DNA from: CAISIP01 sp031396205
GTDB taxonomy: Bacteria > Pseudomonadota > Gammaproteobacteria > Burkholderiales > Burkholderiaceae_C
DNA: 64,000 bases
Reading direction: 5' to 3'
NCBI GenBank assembly: GCA_031396205.1
Contig: JANNKH010000001.1
Coordinates: 1 to 64,000 of the forward strand
Shown here: piece by piece, positions 62,330 through 64,000 of the stretch
Numbering within the stretch: position 1 is the first letter of the stretch
How the letters are laid out: each line of letters opens with the position of its first letter
The notes under the pieces: model-generated
Databases searched by the model: none
Told to the model about the DNA's origin: nothing
Seen by the model: only the letters and a program-made list of their open reading frames with translations
Translations under genes and position numbers: made by a program

Positions 62330-63283
62330 GTGAACAAGACCGGATACTTCACGCATCCGTGCTGCCGCCTGCATGAGATGGGCGAGGGGCACCCCGAATG
62401 CCCGCAGCGGCTCGACGCCATCGAGGACCGGCTGCTGATTTCCGGTGTTGGCGATGCGCTCGATCGGCGCGAGGCGGCTGCGGCGCCGCTGGCGGACATC
62501 GAACTGGCGCATGGGCGCATGTTCGTCGCCTCGCTGCGCGGCCTGTCGGACAATCTGCGCGACGATCTGGACGCAGGTGGACCGCAGCATGCGCAGATCG
62601 ACCCGGACACAGCGATCAATATCCATACCTGGGATGCCGCGTTGGCGGCCGCCGGAGCAGCCATCGCCGCCACCGACGCGGTGATCGCCGGCGAACTGGA
62701 GAACGCGTTCTGTGCGGTGCGCCCGCCCGGCCACCATGCCTGCCGCGACCAGGCCATGGGATTTTGCTTTTTCAACAGTGTGGCGGTGGCTGCAAAGTAT
62801 GCGCTGCAGCGCCATGGACTGAGCCGGGTCGCGATCGTCGATTTCGATGTGCACCATGGCAATGGCACCGAGGACATCGTCGCCGGCGACTCGCGCATTT
62901 TGATGGTCAGCTTTTACCAGCACCCGTTCTATCCCTATGGTGGCGCCAAGTCAAATGCGGCCAATCTGGTGAACCTGCCGGTGCCTGCCTATACGAAAGG
63001 CCCCGCGGTGCGGGAGTTGATCGAGCATGGCTGGATTCCGCGACTGGAGCAGCACCGTCCCGAGATGATCTTCATCAGTGCCGGGTTCGATGCGCACCGC
63101 GAGGACGATCTGGGACAGATGGGCCTGGTCGAGCAGGACTACGCCTGGATCACCCAGCGCATCAAGGACGTGGCCAAGCGCCATGCCGGTGGGCGCATCG
63201 TGTCGTGCCTGGAGGGGGGCTACAACCTCAGCGCGCTGGGGCGCAGCGTGGAGGCACATCTGCGAGTTCTGGCGGATGTCTGA
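62330..63283 (+). CDS. Histone deacetylase family hydrolase (acetylpolyamine-type)
   Basis: A 317-residue zinc amidohydrolase of the arginase/deacetylase fold, related to bacterial acetylpolyamine and acetoin-utilisation deacetylases. Catalytic marks: RPPGHHACRDQAMGFCFFN with the His pair near residue 140, the metal-binding DFDVHHGNGTEDI near residue 175, and SAGFDAHREDDLGQM with the second Asp. The GTG at 62330 gives the normal N-terminus NKTGYFTHPCCRLHEMG. Substrate unknown; polyamines or small acetylated metabolites are likely for bacteria. Confidence 0.9.
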   Translation: MNKTGYFTHPCCRLHEMGEGHPECPQRLDAIEDRLLISGVGDALDRREAAAAPLADIELAHGRMFVASLRGLSDNLRDDLDAGGPQHAQIDPDTAINIHTWDAALAAAGAAIAATDAVIAGELENAFCAVRPPGHHACRDQAMGFCFFNSVAVAAKYALQRHGLSRVAIVDFDVHHGNGTEDIVAGDSRILMVSFYQHPFYPYGGAKSNAANLVNLPVPAYTKGPAVRELIEHGWIPRLEQHRPEMIFISAGFDAHREDDLGQMGLVEQDYAWITQRIKDVAKRHAGGRIVSCLEGGYNLSALGRSVEAHLRVLADV

Positions 63284-63425
63284 CCCGTGCAGGCGCTCGG
63301 TCGCGGGTTGATGGTATTGCGGGATCATGCTGGCACGGCAGCCTACTGGGCTCGCCAGAGGCGTTTGTGCGCACCTGACGATGGAAAGCTGAATCGCCAT
63401 CGAGCCGTGTACGGGCCACTGCGAA

Positions 63426-64000
63426 CTACTTCATGAACGATGGCAACCACAAACTCAGGATCGGGAACGCCACCAGTACCATCAGCATCAGCACCTGCAC
63501 CACCACAAACGGCCACACGCCGCTGTAGATCGTGCTCAGCCGTACCATGGGCAGCAGCGTGTTGAGCACAAACAGGTTCATGCCCACCGGCGGCGAGATC
63601 AGGCCGATCTGGATCACCATCACGATCAGCACGCCGAACCAGACCGGGTCGAAACCCAGGCCGACGACGATCGGGAAAAACAGCGGAATCGTCAGCAGCA
63701 CCATGCTGAGTTCCTCCATGACGGTGCCCAGCAGCACATAGATCACCATCATCGCGGCCACGATCATCGGCGGCGACAGTCCAAGATGGGTGATCCACTC
63801 CTTGAGATCGCCCGGCATCGAGGTGAAGTTAACGAAGTTGGCGAAGATGGTTGCCGCGATCAACAGCGTGAACAGCATGGCCGTGGTGCGGGCTGACTCG
63901 ACCAGGATCTCGAACAGGGTCTTCCAGGTCAATGCCCGGCGCGCCAGCGCAAACAGGAAGGCACCTGAAGCTCCGATGCCGGCACCCTCCGTGGCGGTGA
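63426..64000 (-). CDS. TRAP transporter large permease (DctM-like), 5' part outside the window
   Basis: The last 191 or so residues of a TRAP-type large membrane subunit, continuing past position 64000. The visible part reads TATEGAGIGASGAFLFALARRALTWKTLFEIL, then several hydrophobic helices including VQIGLISPPVGMNLFVLNTL, a family signature, and ends LWLPSFMK. TRAP carriers use sodium or proton gradients with a periplasmic receptor to import organic acids. An internal TTG at 63930-63932 is not the true start. It is convergent with the deacetylase gene; 142 bases between hold nothing I recognise. Confidence 0.92.
   Translation of the reverse strand, partial: TATEGAGIGASGAFLFALARRALTWKTLFEILVESARTTAMLFTLLIAATIFANFVNFTSMPGDLKEWITHLGLSPPMIVAAMMVIYVLLGTVMEELSMVLLTIPLFFPIVVGLGFDPVWFGVLIVMVIQIGLISPPVGMNLFVLNTLLPMVRLSTIYSGVWPFVVVQVLMLMVLVAFPILSLWLPSFMK

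Overview
The window looks like the chromosome of a high-GC betaproteobacterium, most likely order Burkholderiales. The evidence is a Bug-type tripartite tricarboxylate carrier binding protein, the DUF3579 gene beside argD/argF, the rpsT/murJ pair, a beta-proteobacterial style Hda, and uniformly GC-rich coding sequence. No rRNA, tRNA, CRISPR array or phage was seen. I cannot name a genus.

Layout. (1) 1-6650: histidine catabolism. hutG (cut by the window edge), hutI, hutD and hutC run leftward; hutU and hutH run rightward from a shared control region full of inverted and direct repeats. hutU carries a 4-base tandem insertion that breaks its frame. (2) 6.7-12.3 kb: a phytanoyl-CoA-dioxygenase-like enzyme and a 1456-residue multi-PAS GGDEF-EAL protein. 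(3) 12.3-19.7 kb, leftward: argD-argF-kynB-kynU-kynA, then an SRPBCC protein and an unrecognised large lipoprotein, spaced tightly enough to be one long transcription unit joining arginine synthesis to tryptophan breakdown. (4) 19.9-28.0 kb: DUF3579, then an accessory stretch of about 8 kb with a beta-lactamase-fold hydrolase, an orphan reading frame, transposase debris, a three-copy repeat, and a LysR/Bug/CaiB cluster. (5) 28-37.7 kb: housekeeping genes rpsT, murJ, a SirB1-like protein, purM, a PerM-type permease, hda, a HAD phosphatase, pcnB, folK and ridA, with a MITE-like palindrome before ridA.

(6) 37.7-51.8 kb: two sets of the poorly understood circularly permuted ATP-grasp / alpha-E family. 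One is a fused 883-residue protein sandwiched between two transglutaminase-fold proteins; the other is a split two-gene pair. A quinone reductase, a YciH/SUI1 protein and comEC lie between them. By published domain analysis these families are predicted peptide-bond-forming or peptide-processing systems. (7) 51.9-57.2 kb: a single-chain phosphorelay (five PAS, histidine kinase, receiver, HPt-like, receiver, EAL) resembling a fused RocS-RocR pathway. (8) 57.2-62.3 kb: moxR, DUF58, tgpA and mltB, a leftward cell-envelope operon, and divergently a histone-deacetylase-family hydrolase. (9) The right end holds the 3' part of a TRAP transporter permease.

The strongest items for follow-up are the hutU frame break, the ATP-grasp/alpha-E/transglutaminase cluster with its second split copy, the one-protein phosphorelay ending in an EAL domain, and the repeat-bounded accessory island.
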